DNA from: Coriaria nepalensis
Taxonomy: Eukaryota > Streptophyta > Magnoliopsida > Cucurbitales > Coriariaceae
Reading direction: 5' to 3'
Length of the DNA stretch: 64,000 nt
Assembly (NCBI GenBank): GCA_027186245.1
Contig: CP114481.1
Coordinates: 24,831,501-24,895,500, forward strand
Position 1 is the first letter of the stretch. The number at the start of each line of letters is the position of its first letter. Made by a program: the position numbers and the translations under genes. Positions 63,670 to 64,000 of the stretch are shown here, piece by piece. The notes below the pieces were generated by a model, which saw only the letters and a program-made list of their open reading frames with translations, was not told the origin of the DNA and made no database searches.

Positions 63670-64000
63670 ATCTATAGATAGCAACAATGCATTTGTTTAG
63701 CCTTAAACTCATGTCACTAAGTCTCTTCGAGTCATTAAATCATTTTAAATTAATACGAACGAATTCTATTTTCGCCCTTCAAACATTATTTTCTTACATA
63801 ACTTGCAATTAATCTACTGAAGACAACAATGCATTATTTTACCATTAAAAATCAGATCACTCAGTCTTTTCAATCATTAGATTGTTTGAAGGCTCTTCGA
63901 ACCAATTCTATTTTTGTATTTAAAACACGACTTTCATGCATAACTTGCACTTGATCTATTGAAGGCGACTATTCATTTTTTAGCCTTAAATTCAGATTAT
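63670..64000 (+). repeat. Seven-monomer HOR, unit 5 (cut by window end)
   Basis: First 331 bp of a further unit (ATCTATAGATAGCAAC start, AAAAATCAGATCAC B monomer, GGCGACTATTC C monomer). The array continues beyond the window, so neither end of the satellite is visible here. Confidence 0.85.

Larger units (their letters stand above)
1..64000 (+). repeat. Satellite DNA array, whole window
   Basis: The window from first to last base is head-to-tail satellite repeat. Each ~140 bp monomer opens with a variant of ATCTATTGAAGGCAAC or ATTTATTGACGACAAC, carries ATGCAT about 18 bases in, and ends near CATAACTTGCAATTA or CATAACTTGCAGTTA. Three monomer types (A, B, C) alternate to form a ~420 bp trimer. 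I saw no inverted monomer, no unique spacer, no transposon insertion and no run of Ns. Composition is strongly A+T-rich by eye. Short open frames of 66-67 codons occur only where a repeat variant happens to lack stops. The role is inferred to be structural heterochromatin; centromeric function is possible but not shown by sequence alone. Taxon and family are not recognised. Confidence 0.97.
56000..64000 (+). repeat. Domain VIII: diverged subfamily
   Basis: All three monomers differ consistently from those to the left. B starts ATCTACTGAAGACAAC and has ACCATTAAAAAGCATATCAC, TTTTCAATCATT and GAAGGCTCTTCG. A has GAAAGCAACAATGC, CTTCGAGTCATTAAATC, TTAATACGAACG and CAAACATTATTTTC. C has TTGATGGCAACTATGC, TATTTTTGCGTCTCATTTAG, GTCAGTAAATC and GTGCGTAACTTG. 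Block 56.5-58.0 kb resembles 58.7-60.2 kb at an offset of about 2235 bp (for example GTCATTACATCATTC at about 56760 and 58995). From 59772 the array switches to a seven-monomer HOR. No genes were seen. Confidence 0.82.

Noticed and set aside
1..64000. CRISPR array or bacterial repeat region
   Set aside because: There are no short repeats separated by unique spacers; the entire monomer is repeated, with a period of 140/420 bp and no cas-like genes.
1..64000. Transposable element or retroviral insertions
   Set aside because: No long open frames, terminal repeats, target-site duplications or poly-A tails were seen; the monomer phase is never broken by foreign sequence.
56000..64000. A separate satellite family at the right end
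   Set aside because: Despite consistent differences, A, B and C remain recognisable and in the same order, so it is a diverged subfamily of the same satellite.
1..64000. Inverted segments or large palindromes
   Set aside because: Every monomer that I read is in the same orientation; only short dyads such as TTCGAA and ATGCAT inside monomers were seen.

Overview
The whole 64 kb window is one uninterrupted, AT-rich satellite DNA array. I found no protein-coding gene, RNA gene, transposable element, CRISPR array, telomeric repeat or unique sequence in it. Every part reads as head-to-tail copies, all in the same orientation, of three related monomers: A (~141-142 bp), B (~142-143 bp) and C (~136 bp). 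They are arranged A-B-C, so the basic higher-order repeat (HOR) is a ~420 bp trimer, with about 150 copies across the window. A long, ordered, multi-level satellite array of this kind points to eukaryotic heterochromatin (centromeric, pericentromeric or subtelomeric). I do not recognise the satellite family and cannot name the organism.

Layout: (I) 1-3935, older heterogeneous trimers. (II) 3936-12445, trimers in which many C monomers carry a diagnostic 4-bp deletion, with several 418-bp, 1.26-kb and 3.77-kb duplications. (III) 12446-25045, a homogeneous core organised as a super-HOR of 8-9 trimers (units of 3777, 3364 and 3360 bp). (IV) 25046-29222, a mixed block bounded by two copies of the same A/B hybrid monomer, sharing rare variants with domain II. 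(V) 29223-42453, divergent trimers sharing variants with domain I, including a 786-bp block identical to one 33,264 bp upstream. (VI) 42454-48378, two copies of a 2947-bp (7-trimer) unit that differ at only a couple of positions. (VII) 48379-55999, trimers with a ~2.52-kb (6-trimer) periodicity. (VIII) 56000-64000, a diverged subfamily that ends in a 7-monomer (~975 bp) HOR of the order A-B-C-C-A-B-C.

Reading the domains together, I-II / III / IV-V look like nested layers. A recently homogenised core sits between flanks that share rare variants with each other, as expected if new repeats expand inside an older array and push it outward. Hybrid monomers (706, 25046, 29080, 32587, 34129) and conversion patches (43470, 46417, 50971) record the unequal exchanges involved. 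No gene co-operation can be described because there are no genes. The short open frames present are by-products of the repeat.
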